A DNA stretch of 64,000 nucleotides, from the NCBI GenBank assembly GCA_958299035.1, contig CATQJL010000305.1, forward strand, positions 74,926,792 through 74,990,791, given 5' to 3'. The notes beneath the pieces were generated by a model. The model was not told where the DNA came from. It was given only the letters and a program-made list of their open reading frames with translations, and did not search any database. A program made the translations under genes and the position numbers. The stretch comes from Cylicocyclus nassatus (Eukaryota > Nematoda > Chromadorea > Rhabditida > Strongylidae). This document shows positions 12,801-23,102 of the stretch, in pieces. Position 1 is the first letter of the stretch, and the number at the start of each line of letters is the position of its first letter.

Positions 12801-13770
12801 CAGATGCGCAGGGCTGCCCGGTTGAGTCGTATATAGTGCCAATGCTATTTGACACCCTCAAATTTTGATTGCAGAAGCGAAAGAACGCTCGTACATTTTG
12901 GCTGTCGGCAATTTTGCCTTCTTTTATGAGTCTGCAGCGGTATAATTCACGTTTGAGTTTTTTTGAGAACCTTTGATATTTTTGGATACCAATTCTGCTT
13001 CTTGCACGGTAAAGCCTGGAGACCTTGGCCTTAAGCTTGATATCCTTTTGGGATAGAAAAGCATGCGGCCACGGCAGATTTTACGCAGAGGGACAAAATT
13101 TTTAATAGCATTACTGCACACTTCAAGAAAGTGTTCATAACAACGATCTGCCGACAATGCGCTAAATATTCGCCAATCCACTTCTAATAAGCTCATGTTT
13201 ATAGCGTCATAATCAGCATGCATGAAAATCAGGCTGATATTTCTCAGGCGATACTTCTACGATGCTTGCGCATTTTAAATGTAATAGAGCAGTGGTCCGA
13301 TGTAGAGAAGTCGCTTACAGTAAGGTATTCAATCAAGTTACTATTATTGGAAAACACAAGATGAGAGCCTCTACTGTGAACCTTTACTAGTTGATGTAGA
13401 CCGTATACTTCCACAGCTCGAAGTAGCTCTGCGGAAGTGGAGGGAACCCAGTGATGCGCCATTCTGCCATCCTCCTGCCATGAGCCAACCGGCAAATTAA
13501 AATCTCCCAGAATGATGCAGTTTTGATTTCTGTCAAGAATTTCGGCTAAATAAGATACTGCGTTTGCAAAGGAAGTGCTGTCACAAGAGGGACTTCGATA
13601 AACTAATACAAAATAAGTGCAGCTGGTTGCATCACTAACACAAAAACATAGAACTTGGCAATATGGAGAGAAGTTCTGACTGGAGATTAAGTGATGCACT
13701 GTCGTCACTATTTCGTCTTCAAGATTGTCGGTTAAAATGGGTGGCAACAAGAACAAAGTTCTTTTCCAAT
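9882..13770 (-). mobile_element. CR1-like non-LTR retrotransposon (LINE), degenerate
   Basis: Minus-strand remnants of an ORF2 protein lie in the expected order. An APE-type endonuclease piece (13,756-13,244) has VYRSPS, the GDFN motif at 13,496-13,507 and a late SDH motif. A linker (13,223-12,586) follows, then reverse transcriptase with NYRPI, IDYKKAFDSVP, SGVPQGT and YADD (11,161-11,172), and then a C-terminal tail (11,050-10,443) with the LINE-like TRGH stretch. Frames change several times, so it is dead. The 3' tail is a (TAAA)-like repeat at 9,882-9,905 (TTTATTTATTTATTT on the plus strand). A foldback element at 11,663-12,469 splits the reverse transcriptase. The CR1-like assignment is by motif pattern; another Jockey-superfamily clade is possible. 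Confidence 0.85.
11663..12469. mobile_element. 807-bp foldback element inserted in the LINE, TCA target duplication
   Basis: The ends are CAAGGGAAGTTCACTTAGTC and its near-perfect inverse AACTTCCCTTG. They are flanked by TCA at 11,660-11,662 and 12,470-12,472. Almost the whole element is one imperfect palindrome: arms of roughly 370 bp around a short middle near 12,030-12,095. Removing it and one TCA restores the LINE frame across the junction, which is strong evidence for the boundaries. There is no coding capacity. A 3-bp TNA-type duplication fits PIF/Harbinger-like or related DNA elements, but the superfamily is not certain. Confidence 0.85.
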
Positions 13771-15075
13771 TAAATAGAAGCGGCGGTAGTTGGGAGACCG
13801 GAAGAAGAAAAGCTTGTCAACAACTGGATTGAACATGTTAAACATGTCTGAAAAGTTATGTTGCACATTGACGCCAATCTGATTTTTGATGCGTCCTTTG
13901 AATTTTCACCCCCGCATAGTCGTTTCGTATCCTGCGACGTTGTCTGGATTCTTCCGCTCATCGTTCTGAGCAAGTATCGTCCAACCTCGAGAAAATTCGT
14001 TACAAAAGCACTGAAAGGGAACAGGTAAAGAAAAACGCACTTTTCAATAATTTTCACAAAAAGACCGGCATAGGCAAAGAAGTAAGCACGGTGACGTTGT
14101 CCACTTCATAGACAGAAACAAGACCTATCGAATACACAAGAAAAACCGAGTGAAAAAAGTTAAATTAAAGAAAAACAAGAGGTTTTCGAAAACGCCGTTT
14201 TTCCCAGATTTCTCGTTTAAATCATAAAAAGGAGTCTTTCGACGTTGTCAGCGTGAAAATAGAGATCAAGAGCTTTAATATGATATATAGATTAGATTGT
14301 CGAAGTTAGGCTCCGAACAACGAAGAAAAGGGTATCAGAGCCAAATGCCCCGCGCCCCGCATTTGAGGTAGCGAGGTAGCGCGCAACGCGCGGAGACGCG
14401 GGCGAGCAGCGGAGACAGACCAGAGCCGGCGATGCATTGGGCTCTGGTCTGTCTTCGCGGGGTCATAACGAAACCCTATAACATTATATATTGTTGTGAT
14501 CCTCATAAGACGCCTAGGTGCACCGACAACGTCGCGGATGTTGAAAATCACTCCATAACGAGCTAAACCAGCATTTATGTGGTGACCCTTTGCCCTCAAG
14601 CGCAGTTTTCGTTTTTATTGAATTCCAACAGCTTTCGTGAACTTCAAACACTCAATAGTTTATGATTGAATTTTTGAATAAAAACCTTTTTTTAGCAAAA
14701 AAAGGCCATAAAAACGCAATCCTTCGGTGTTTGAGCTTCTTTTGAATGTCACTGCTATATCTGCCTCATTCAGATTCATCCCTATATGGTTATGTCATTA
14801 TTTATTTCATAATATTCGGGGCTAAGCCCCGTATGACCTCTGGACTTTTCTCCAGACGAAGGTTGTGTTCTATCCTGACTCTCAAAGTGAAGGTTACCAG
14901 AGTACATGGCTCTATGTATCGAAGGTATGGGTAGGTTGTCGTTAAAGATATTGCATTTGCAGTGCCGAGAAAATGCGGTAAAATTTGCACTTGAACAGAT
15001 AATTAGGCATTGCCGGTGATTTGCGCGAAAAATGCCAGCTTTGTACAGTCGAATCATTTCGTATCATTTTTCATT
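13771..15075. other. Intergenic; GC-rich patch at about 14,290-14,560
   Basis: No gene is recognised. The patch near 14,340-14,460 is markedly CG-rich compared with its surroundings and has repeat-like character. An inverted stretch (AGAGCC/GGCTCT type) flanks it. The left part may hold the decayed 5' end of the LINE. Confidence 0.4.
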
Positions 15076-16172
15076 TCCAGAATGCTTCGAGATTTCGCGC
15101 AGAAGTGTCGGTCTCGTAAACCAATATCAAACATTTAACTTCGTAATCTTTATCACCATGCATCTCATGTCTATGCTTCCCTAACGGTGAATTGAGACTG
15201 ATACGCCTTTTGTTGGATAAATGTTCCTTTATTTTCTTACCAAATGCTCCCTGTTTCTCCAATGTAGGTGGCGCCGCATTCAAAACACTAGCTGATATAT
15301 CACTCCTACTTTTCCACAGTCGCCAACCTTACCGTAAGCACAGATTACGCACTCTTTTGAGATACAAAATCCATCGTACAGCCTATTTTGTACAAGCCGC
15401 TTCTTGATGTTATCGCTTAGTACACTAAAAGGACATCGTTGCTCAATCGCGCTCGCCTAATGCTATGTCGTATAGCAACACTCACTTTATTTGAAATGAA
15501 GGGCAGACAGAGAGGTATCGTCCCTTCCATATTTGCTGTTACCCTTCTGGCGTCGCGGACGTGCCACGTGTGACTAACACGTTGGCAACGTTGACAGCAT
15601 GCAGCAACATGTTGGCAGAACATTTTGGCCACGCCAACATGTTGCTGCATGCTGCCAACGTTGCCAACGTGTTAGTCACACGTGGCACGTCCGCGACGCC
15701 AGAAGGGTAACAGCAAATATGGAAGGGACGATACCTCTCTGTCTGCCCTTCATTTCAAATAAAGTGAGTGTTGCTATACGACATAGCATCAGGCGAGCGC
15801 GATTGAGCAACGATGTCCTTTTAGTGTACTAAGCGATAACATCAAGAAGCGGCTTGTACAAAATAGGCTGTACGATGGATTTTGTATCTCAAAAGAGTGC
15901 GTAATCTGTGCTTACGGTAAGGTTGGCGACTGTGGAAAAGTAGGAGTGATATATCAGCTAGTGTTTTGAATGCGGCACACCTACATTGGAGAAACAGGGG
16001 GCACTTGGTAAGAAAATAGAGGAACATCTAGCGAACAAAAGGCGTATTAGTCTCAATTCACCGTTAGGGAAGCATAGACATGAGATGCATGGTGATAAAG
16101 ACTACGAAGTTAAATGTTTGATATTGGTTTACGAGACCGACACTTCTGTGCGGAATCTCGAAGCATTCTGGA
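15076..16172. repeat. 1.1-kb palindrome of diverged PLE endonuclease fragments
   Basis: Two copies of a PLE 3'-terminal coding fragment face each other with the axis at about 15,624. The arms (15,076-15,624 and 15,625-16,172) are almost identical apart from small indels. Both encode stretches related to the region around and after the GIY-YIG domain of the young PLE nearby (for example SVAIRHSIRRARLSNDV and SPLGKHRHEMHGDKDYE), but from a different, older family with broken frames. The centre is a hairpin around ACATGTTGGC and GCCAACATGT. Confidence 0.85.
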
Positions 16173-16211
16173 TCTCGCAGAGAAACCTCACTATGAACAA
16201 TCGAAAGGAGT
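15640..16211 (+). pseudogene. Old-family PLE, C-terminal endonuclease part, 5' piece
   Basis: The plus-strand fragment reads through EAFWISQRNLTMNNRKE and is then interrupted at 16,211 by the young PLE composite. The frame resumes at 25,499, where the product ends in ...ITNDLIPFIALCEL and a stop. Earlier in the fragment the GIY-YIG part is frameshifted. Both halves align with the C-terminus of the young family but differ at many positions, so this is a separate, older PLE family. Confidence 0.7.
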
Positions 16212-16312
16212 AAGTTTTTCGTCCTCTCTTGTTAAAACCTCGGCATAATTCAAACTGTGTCAGTATAATGTAGCCAGCACGAGGTTTGGGCGAAGCAATT
16301 TATTACATCAGT

Positions 16313-16351
16313 GGCCTAACGCGTTTCGACTACTCGTCGTCTTCGGAGGCC
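16313..16351 (-). ncRNA. Hammerhead-ribozyme-like motif, copy B 3' region
   Basis: Read on the minus strand: stem I strand GGCCT, core CCGAAGA, one unpaired C, stem II GAC-GAGTA-GTC, GAAA, a two-base-pair stem III (AC-GC-GT), then T and the second stem I strand AGGCC. This matches the minimal type I hammerheads known in Penelope-like elements, except that the core CUGANGA has C in place of U4. Activity is therefore doubtful. Confidence 0.55.
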
Positions 16352-16589
16352 TAAAGTGGTGCGGGATTAGTGATCTTATGTCTGCCCCACCAAGTGCTTC
16401 GTCAACCCTCGGTCAGCTTCTCGATCCCCTCTCAAGTTTTACATGCAAAAGTCGCTAGATGGGAGAAGACGAACAAACCTTTGCTCCACCGCCGGTCACT
16501 TGATGATATAGTGCGACCGCTTCCTTGGTGACAGTAGTGCCAATGAGTCACATCAAGCGGCTCATTGTAGATGTAATCATCGCACTACT

Positions 16590-19100
16590 CTAACATAGCT
16601 CACACAGTGATAAAAATGGCATGAAGTCATTCGTAACGGCTAAGCACTCGTTTCTGTTGTTCATAAGCGGCTTTTTGCGTGTGATCCAGAACGCTTCGAG
16701 AGCTTTCCGCGCAGACGTATCTTTTTCGTAAGCCAAAATTGTACATTTGATCTCGTAGTCTTGATCGCGGTGATATTCATGTTTATGTCTACCGAGCGGC
16801 GAAACTAGACTACCTCTTCGTTTATTGGCAAGGTGTTCTTTAACTCTTACGCCAAGTGGTCTTCCGGTTTCTCCTATATAGCTAGCACCACAAACTAAAC
16901 ATTCTATCTGATATATTACCCCTCTTTTCGCGCAATCACCAATGCTGCTATGTGGACAAACTACGCACTCTTTCGAGATGCAGTATTTGTCATAAAGCCT
17001 GTTCCGTACAAGTCGTCTTTTGAGATTGTCGCTCGGAATGTTCACTAAAATGACATCGTCGCTCAGTTGTGCTCGTTTAATGCTGTGCCGTATTGCAACA
17101 CTGATTTCATCCGAAATGAAAGGAAGACAGAGCGCTATTTTGTTGTTATGTTGAGCAGTATTTCGTGAAGGGAATGGTCTACCCCGAGCGTGGTGCATCG
17201 GATAGCCATTTTTCCTTGCGATGCTCAGTGCAACATTTCGCGACTCTCTCTGCTCTTTCTTTCCCGTACATACTTGTGTTGCTGTTCTAAACATATTTCG
17301 GACTACAGCATTTTTGACGGCTGATGGATGTGCCGAACGAGCATGTAATAAGATATTTTTAGAGCTACTTTTACGATACCATTTTACATAAGTGTCGCAG
17401 CCAGACAGTTTGATTTGAACGTTTAAATACGGAAGCCAACCATCAACCGGCTGTTCACGCGTGAACCTTATGTACTGCGACTGCTGATTGAGTAATCGGA
17501 AACACTCGTCCATTTCGGACTGAGTGGATGTCACTATCCAGCAGTCGTCCACGTAACGACAATACATAAGTGGTAGTCTTGATAGCACCGGTTTTTCGAT
17601 CCTACTCATAAAGCATATCGCAAGAACTGGAGCAAGCCGTTGTCCCATTGCGAGTCCCCTTTGTTGAGCGAAGTACGTGCCTGACCATCTGAAGATATTA
17701 CAAGATAGGCATTCTCTGATCAGGACCATGACGTGATGTTTGCTCAATCCAAAGGTTCGAATGCTTGTACTAAACTCATCCATCATTTCGGATACCGCTT
17801 GTAAAGCGTCTTCATTTTGAACGTTGGTATATAGAGACACAACGTCAAAAGATTCTGCTACACATCCACTTTCGAATTTGGAGGATTTCAAGCGGTCGAG
17901 GAATTGTTTAGTGTTTGCTAAATGGGAAGGTATTTTGTCCAGTAATTGCCCTACAATCTTACTCAGAAACCAAGATATTCTGTCGGTTGGGCTTCCAACA
18001 CAACTTATTATAGGTCTTATCTGAAACTGTCTGGCCGCCATCGAGCGAATGTCGTCACTTTCTGTAAACTTGTGAGTCTTTACAAGGCTATAGAAAACCG
18101 GACATAATGGCGTGTCTAACTTAAGTCTGGCAAGAAAGCTCTCGTTGAGGCCAGCTGCTTTTCCTATGCTCATCCAAACGTGATTTAAGCGCTTGTACTG
18201 CGAATGATATTCCTTTTCGGAAACGCGCCTGAACACACTCTTGTCATTGAGATGGAGTTCAGTGATTTCTCGATCTAATTCCTGTGGTATGATCACAAAC
18301 TCTTCACCTTTATCACTGACAGAGATGCGCACTTTTTCAGATCTTATCAAATCGCGTACTTCTTTATATCCAAGCATCTCTGAATAAGTCAAGTTAGTGC
18401 GGCGGCAAGGTTTTGGCTGTGTGTAAGCAGTCAAAACGTTTGAGGATAAAATTCTGAACTTGACGTCTGCCTCAGGTATCGGTTGAGGCTCTCTATAAAA
18501 AGTGCTTGGAAAGGGAACACAAGGAAGTGACTGGTCATCTCGTACTTCTTGTGCGTTTGGATCTCGTTTTTCGCTATTTTTGGCCCTTATTCTCAATTGA
18601 TCTCGTAGTCTGTGGAGACCAGTGATGACTTCAAGAAATACGCTCTCACTGACGTTCTGAGCAATGGAAAATGAAGGACCCAAACTTAGGAATTTGCGCG
18701 CATTGTCGGAAATCTGAGTGTTGCCGATTACTGTGACTCTTGCCGTGCAATCGATACATTCGTTTTGAGCTATGTCACTTACGTTGCGGTTTCGCTCGGG
18801 TACGTTGCTCTCACCAGTCCTTTGACTTTTGCGAGTAGCGCTCAGGAGTTTGTCGTACTTTGCACGAAGGGAAGATTTGGCGCTAGATCGAACAGACCCA
18901 CAAATCAATCTCGATCCTTTCTCAATCCTCTTCCAAGTCGGAGTAGCTAGAAGCCGTTGACAGGCCTGTTCTATAGCGTTACATTTCAAAATACAGGAGA
19001 ACAGTGTATGTTGTTTTTCTTTGATTGCAGTTCCCAGAATGATGCGGTAGATCTTCTTAATTTTCGGATGATCTTCGGGAAGGTTGCATACTGTTCCCAA
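16590..19100 (-). CDS. PLE polyprotein: reverse transcriptase plus GIY-YIG endonuclease (copy B, N-terminus frameshifted)
   Basis: The frame is 836 codons long. By comparison with copy C2, about 60 N-terminal residues lie beyond a one-base insertion near 19,122, so an intact product would be roughly 895 residues. Reverse transcriptase motifs are visible: RPIISCVGSPTDRISW, motif A FDVVSLYTNV (about 417-427), the motif B region RGLAMGQRLAPVLA and motif C YVDD (516-519, codons at 17,555-17,544). The C-terminal part has paired CxxC cysteines and a GIY-YIG nuclease (G727-V-I-Y730 and Y741-I-G743, then ETGRPLGVRVKEH). This is the canonical PLE order with C-terminal nuclease. The enzyme would nick the target and copy RNA at the nick. 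A single change at the stop adds one C-terminal residue here. Confidence 0.9.
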   Translation of the reverse strand: MGTVCNLPEDHPKIKKIYRIILGTAIKEKQHTLFSCILKCNAIEQACQRLLATPTWKRIEKGSRLICGSVRSSAKSSLRAKYDKLLSATRKSQRTGESNVPERNRNVSDIAQNECIDCTARVTVIGNTQISDNARKFLSLGPSFSIAQNVSESVFLEVITGLHRLRDQLRIRAKNSEKRDPNAQEVRDDQSLPCVPFPSTFYREPQPIPEADVKFRILSSNVLTAYTQPKPCRRTNLTYSEMLGYKEVRDLIRSEKVRISVSDKGEEFVIIPQELDREITELHLNDKSVFRRVSEKEYHSQYKRLNHVWMSIGKAAGLNESFLARLKLDTPLCPVFYSLVKTHKFTESDDIRSMAARQFQIRPIISCVGSPTDRISWFLSKIVGQLLDKIPSHLANTKQFLDRLKSSKFESGCVAESFDVVSLYTNVQNEDALQAVSEMMDEFSTSIRTFGLSKHHVMVLIRECLSCNIFRWSGTYFAQQRGLAMGQRLAPVLAICFMSRIEKPVLSRLPLMYCRYVDDCWIVTSTQSEMDECFRLLNQQSQYIRFTREQPVDGWLPYLNVQIKLSGCDTYVKWYRKSSSKNILLHARSAHPSAVKNAVVRNMFRTATQVCTGKKEQRESRNVALSIARKNGYPMHHARGRPFPSRNTAQHNNKIALCLPFISDEISVAIRHSIKRAQLSDDVILVNIPSDNLKRRLVRNRLYDKYCISKECVVCPHSSIGDCAKRGVIYQIECLVCGASYIGETGRPLGVRVKEHLANKRRGSLVSPLGRHKHEYHRDQDYEIKCTILAYEKDTSARKALEAFWITRKKPLMNNRNECLAVTNDFMPFLSLCELC

Positions 19101-19217
19101 CTTCTTATTTGAAATGAACCGTGGGCACCATGTCGGCGGCTTTACATCGCTTCAGAAATATCAAGGATTGACGAGTCGCAACTATTTTCTGAGTACTCTG
19201 CGTTGATACCACTGCTT

Positions 19218-19717
19218 NNNNNNNNNNNNNNNNNNNNNNNNNNNNNNNNNNNNNNNNNNNNNNNNNNNNNNNNNNNNNNNNNNNNNNNNNNNNNNNNNNN
19301 NNNNNNNNNNNNNNNNNNNNNNNNNNNNNNNNNNNNNNNNNNNNNNNNNNNNNNNNNNNNNNNNNNNNNNNNNNNNNNNNNNNNNNNNNNNNNNNNNNNN
19401 NNNNNNNNNNNNNNNNNNNNNNNNNNNNNNNNNNNNNNNNNNNNNNNNNNNNNNNNNNNNNNNNNNNNNNNNNNNNNNNNNNNNNNNNNNNNNNNNNNNN
19501 NNNNNNNNNNNNNNNNNNNNNNNNNNNNNNNNNNNNNNNNNNNNNNNNNNNNNNNNNNNNNNNNNNNNNNNNNNNNNNNNNNNNNNNNNNNNNNNNNNNN
19601 NNNNNNNNNNNNNNNNNNNNNNNNNNNNNNNNNNNNNNNNNNNNNNNNNNNNNNNNNNNNNNNNNNNNNNNNNNNNNNNNNNNNNNNNNNNNNNNNNNNN
19701 NNNNNNNNNNNNNNNNN
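19218..19717. other. Assembly gap of 500 N
   Basis: Exactly 500 N. It falls between near-identical inverted PLE copies, where assemblers commonly fail. The true length and content are unknown. Confidence 1.
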
Positions 19718-19901
19718 TATCCTATATAGGAGAAACCGGAAGACCACTTGGCGTAAGAGTTAAAGAACACCTTGCCAATAAACGAAGAGGTAGTCTAGTT
19801 TCGCCGCTCGGTAGACATAAACATGAATATCACCGCGATCAAGACTACGAGATCAAATGTACAATTTTGGCTTACGAAAAGATACGTCTGCGCGGAATGT
19901 T
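19718..19901 (+). mobile_element. Young PLE, endonuclease fragment (copy C1)
   Basis: A plus-strand piece of the GIY-YIG domain, from just upstream of YIGETGRPLGVRVKEH through SPLGRHKHE, near-identical to 24,863-25,040. One A is missing in a run (GAAAAG against GAAAAAG). It ends abruptly at about 19,897-19,901 where the sequence switches to the minus-strand copy C2. Confidence 0.85.
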
Positions 19902-22142
19902 CACTAAAATGACATCGTCGCTCAGTTGTGCTCGTTTAATGCTGTGCCGTATTGCAACACTGATTTCATCCGAAATGAAAGGAAGACAGAGCGCTATTTT
20001 GTTGTTATGTTGAGCAGTATTTCGTGAAGGGAATGGTCTACCCCGAGCGTGGTGCATCGGATAGCCATTTTTCCTTGCGATGCTCAGTGCAACATTTCGC
20101 GACTCTCTCTGCTCTTTCTTTCCCGTACATACTTGTGTTGCTGTTCTAAACATATTTCGGACTACAGCATTTTTGACGGCTGATGGATGTGCCGAACGAG
20201 CATGTAATAAGATATTTTTAGAGCTACTTTTACGATACCATTTTACATAAGTGTCGCAGCCAGACAGTTTGATTTGAACGTTTAAATACGGAAGCCAACC
20301 ATCAACCGGCTGTTCACGCGTGAACCTTATGTACTGCGACTGCTGATTGAGTAATCGGAAACACTCGTCCATTTCGGACTGAGTGGATGTCACTATCCAG
20401 CAGTCGTCCACGTAACGACAATACATAAGTGGTAGTCTTGATAGCACCGGTTTTTCGATCCTACTCATAAAGCATATCGCAAGAACTGGAGCAAGCCGTT
20501 GTCCCATTGCGAGTCCCCTTTGTTGAGCGAAGTACGTGCCTGACCATCTGAAGATATTACAAGATAGGCATTCTCTGATCAGGACCATGACGTGATGTTT
20601 GCTCAATCCAAAGGTTCGAATGCTTGTACTAAACTCATCCATCATTTCGGATACCGCTTGTAAAGCGTCTTCATTTTGAACGTTGGTATATAGAGACACA
20701 ACGTCAAAAGATTCTGCTACACATCCACTTTCGAATTTGGAGGATTTCAAGCGGTCGAGGAATTGTTTAGTGTTTGCTAAATGGGAAGGTATTTTGTCCA
20801 GTAATTGCCCTACAATCTTACTCAGAAACCAAGATATTCTGTCGGTTGGGCTTCCAACACAACTTATTATAGGTCTTATCTGAAACTGTCTGGCCGCCAT
20901 CGAGCGAATGTCGTCACTTTCTGTAAACTTGTGAGTCTTTACAAGGCTATAGAAAACCGGACATAATGGCGTGTCTAACTTAAGTCTGGCAAGAAAGCTC
21001 TCGTTGAGGCCAGCTGCTTTTCCTATGCTCATCCAAACGTGATTTAAGCGCTTGTACTGCGAATGATATTCCTTTTCGGAAACGCGCCTGAACACACTCT
21101 TGTCATTGAGATGGAGTTCAGTGATTTCTCGATCTAATTCCTGTGGTATGATCACAAACTCTTCACCTTTATCACTGACAGAGATGCGCACTTTTTCAGA
21201 TCTTATCAAATCGCGTACTTCTTTATATCCAAGCATCTCTGAATAAGTCAAGTTAGTGCGGCGGCAAGGTTTTGGCTGTGTGTAAGCAGTCAAAACGTTT
21301 GAGGATAAAATTCTGAACTTGACGTCTGCCTCAGGTATCGGTTGAGGCTCTCTATAAAAAGTGCTTGGAAAGGGAACACAAGGAAGTGACTGGTCATCTC
21401 GTACTTCTTGTGCGTTTGGATCTCGTTTTTCGCTATTTTTGGCCCTTATTCTCAATTGATCTCGTAGTCTGTGGAGACCAGTGATGACTTCAAGAAATAC
21501 GCTCTCACTGACGTTCTGAGCAATGGAAAATGAAGGACCCAAACTTAGGAATTTGCGCGCATTGTCGGAAATCTGAGTGTTGCCGATTACTGTGACTCTT
21601 GCCGTGCAATCGATACATTCGTTTTGAGCTATGTCACTTACGTTGCGGTTTCGCTCGGGTACGTTGCTCTCACCAGTCCTTTGACTTTTGCGAGTAGCGC
21701 TCAGGAGTTTGTCGTACTTTGCACGAAGGGAAGATTTGGCGCTAGATCGAACAGACCCACAAATCAATCTCGATCCTTTCTCAATCCTCTTCCAAGTCGG
21801 AGTAGCTAGAAGCCGTTGACAGGCCTGTTCTATAGCGTTACATTTCAAAATACAGGAGAACAGTGTATGTTGTTTTTCTTTGATTGCAGTTCCCAGAATG
21901 ATGCGGTAGATCTTCTTAATTTTCGGATGATCTTCGGGAAGGTTGCATACTGTTCCCAACTTCTTATTTGAAATGAACCGTGGCACCATGTCGGCGGCTT
22001 TACATCGCTTCAGAAATATCAAGGATTGACGAGTCGCAACTATTTTCTGACGGAGCGATAATGCTTCCCGCACGAGAGGAACTAATTGTGGCGGCACATT
22101 GATCAGTAAGTTTTTCGTCCTCTCTTGTTGAAACCTCGGCAT
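19872..22142 (-). CDS. PLE polyprotein lacking the endonuclease (copy C2)
   Basis: A 756-codon minus-strand frame, near-identical to copy B over the reverse transcriptase. It keeps the N-terminus that is frameshifted in copy B and starts at an ATG at 22,142. It lacks the CxxC and GIY-YIG region because the copy breaks at about 19,898 and fuses head-to-head to the inverted fragment C1. The last few residues are read from C1. The first residues (PRFQQERTKN) come from sequence also present at the 3' end of copy B, consistent with a pseudo-LTR in which a preceding partial copy supplies the 5' leader. Confidence 0.9.
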   Translation of the reverse strand: MPRFQQERTKNLLINVPPQLVPLVREALSLRQKIVATRQSLIFLKRCKAADMVPRFISNKKLGTVCNLPEDHPKIKKIYRIILGTAIKEKQHTLFSCILKCNAIEQACQRLLATPTWKRIEKGSRLICGSVRSSAKSSLRAKYDKLLSATRKSQRTGESNVPERNRNVSDIAQNECIDCTARVTVIGNTQISDNARKFLSLGPSFSIAQNVSESVFLEVITGLHRLRDQLRIRAKNSEKRDPNAQEVRDDQSLPCVPFPSTFYREPQPIPEADVKFRILSSNVLTAYTQPKPCRRTNLTYSEMLGYKEVRDLIRSEKVRISVSDKGEEFVIIPQELDREITELHLNDKSVFRRVSEKEYHSQYKRLNHVWMSIGKAAGLNESFLARLKLDTPLCPVFYSLVKTHKFTESDDIRSMAARQFQIRPIISCVGSPTDRISWFLSKIVGQLLDKIPSHLANTKQFLDRLKSSKFESGCVAESFDVVSLYTNVQNEDALQAVSEMMDEFSTSIRTFGLSKHHVMVLIRECLSCNIFRWSGTYFAQQRGLAMGQRLAPVLAICFMSRIEKPVLSRLPLMYCRYVDDCWIVTSTQSEMDECFRLLNQQSQYIRFTREQPVDGWLPYLNVQIKLSGCDTYVKWYRKSSSKNILLHARSAHPSAVKNAVVRNMFRTATQVCTGKKEQRESRNVALSIARKNGYPMHHARGRPFPSRNTAQHNNKIALCLPFISDEISVAIRHSIKRAQLSDDVILVNIPRRRIFS

Positions 22143-22634
22143 AATTCAAACTGTGTCAGTATAATGTAGCCAGCACGAGGTTTGGGCGAAGCAATTTATT
22201 ACATCAGTGGCCTAACGCGTTTCGACTACTCGTCGTCTTCGGAGGCCTAAAGTGGTGCGGGATTAGTGATCTTATGTCTGCCCCACCAAGTGCTTCGTCA
22301 ACCCTCGGTCAGCTTCTCGATCCCCTCTCAAGTTTTACATGCAAAAGTCGCTAGATGGGAGAAGACGAACAAACCTTTGCTCCACCGCCGGTCACTTGAT
22401 GATATAGTGCGACCGCTTCCTTGGTGACAGTAGTGCCAATGAGTCACATCAAGCGGCTCATTGTAGATGTAATCATCGCACTACTCTATCATAGCTCACA
22501 CAGTGATAAAAATGGCATGAAGTCATTTGTAACGGCTAAGCACTCGTTTCTGTTGTTCATAAGCGGCTTTTTGCGTGTGATCCAGAACGCTTCGAGAGCT
22601 TTCCGCGCAGACGTATCTTTTTCGTAAGCCAAAA
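22107..22634 (-). mobile_element. Partial upstream PLE copy acting as a pseudo-LTR (pLTR)
   Basis: The minus-strand C-terminal coding end and 3' untranslated region of the young PLE (as at 16,212-16,740) sit directly upstream of the ATG of copy C2. Head-to-tail partial copies that create a pseudo-LTR are usual for Penelope-like elements. It includes a hammerhead-like motif at 22,209-22,247. Confidence 0.8.
22209..22247 (-). ncRNA. Hammerhead-ribozyme-like motif in the pLTR
   Basis: Same sequence and fold as the motif at 16,313-16,351, including the C at core position 4. Its place upstream of the C2 reading frame matches the position of ribozymes described in PLE pLTRs. Confidence 0.55.
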
Positions 22635-22657
22635 TAAATAATAAATAAATCATAATA

Positions 22658-23102
22658 AATCAAACTGTCTGGCTGCGACACTTATGTAAAATGGTATCGT
22701 AAAAGTAGCTCTAAAAATATCTTGTTACATGCTCGTTCGGCACATCCATCAGCCGTCAAAAATGCTGTAGTCCGAAATATGTTTAGAACAGCAACACAAG
22801 TATGTACGGGAAAGAAAGAGCAGAGAGAGTCGCGAAATGTTGCACTGAGCATCGCAAGGAAAAATGGCTATCCGATGCACCACGCTCGGGGTAGACCATT
22901 CCCTTCACGAAATACTGCTCAACATAACAACAAAATAGCGCTCTGTCTTCCTTTCATTTCGGATGAAATCAGTGTTGCAATACGGCACAGCATTAAACGA
23001 GCACAACTGAGCGACGATGTCATTTTAGTGAACATTCCGAGCGACAATCTCAAAAGACGACTTGTACGGAACAGGCTTTATGACAAATACTGCATCTCGA
23101 AA
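22658..23102 (+). mobile_element. Young PLE, internal fragment (copy D1)
   Basis: A plus-strand copy from the segment after the reverse transcriptase (KLSGCDTYVKWYRKSS) to YCISK. It is near-identical to 24,331-24,774 and then fuses to copy D2. A short AT-rich filler (22,635-22,657) separates it from the minus-strand pLTR on its left. Confidence 0.85.

Larger units (their letters stand above)
16212..19217 (-). mobile_element. Young Penelope-like element, near full length (copy B)
   Basis: A minus-strand PLE with 3' untranslated region (16,212-16,589), one long reading frame (16,590-19,100) and the start of the N-terminal part up to the assembly gap. Its 3' region is repeated at 22,107-22,634 and, inverted, at 25,150-25,495. 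Compared with copy C2 it carries one extra G near 19,122 (GTGGGCACC against GTGGCACC). It also diverges from C2 just before the gap, at about 19,193. Confidence 0.9.
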
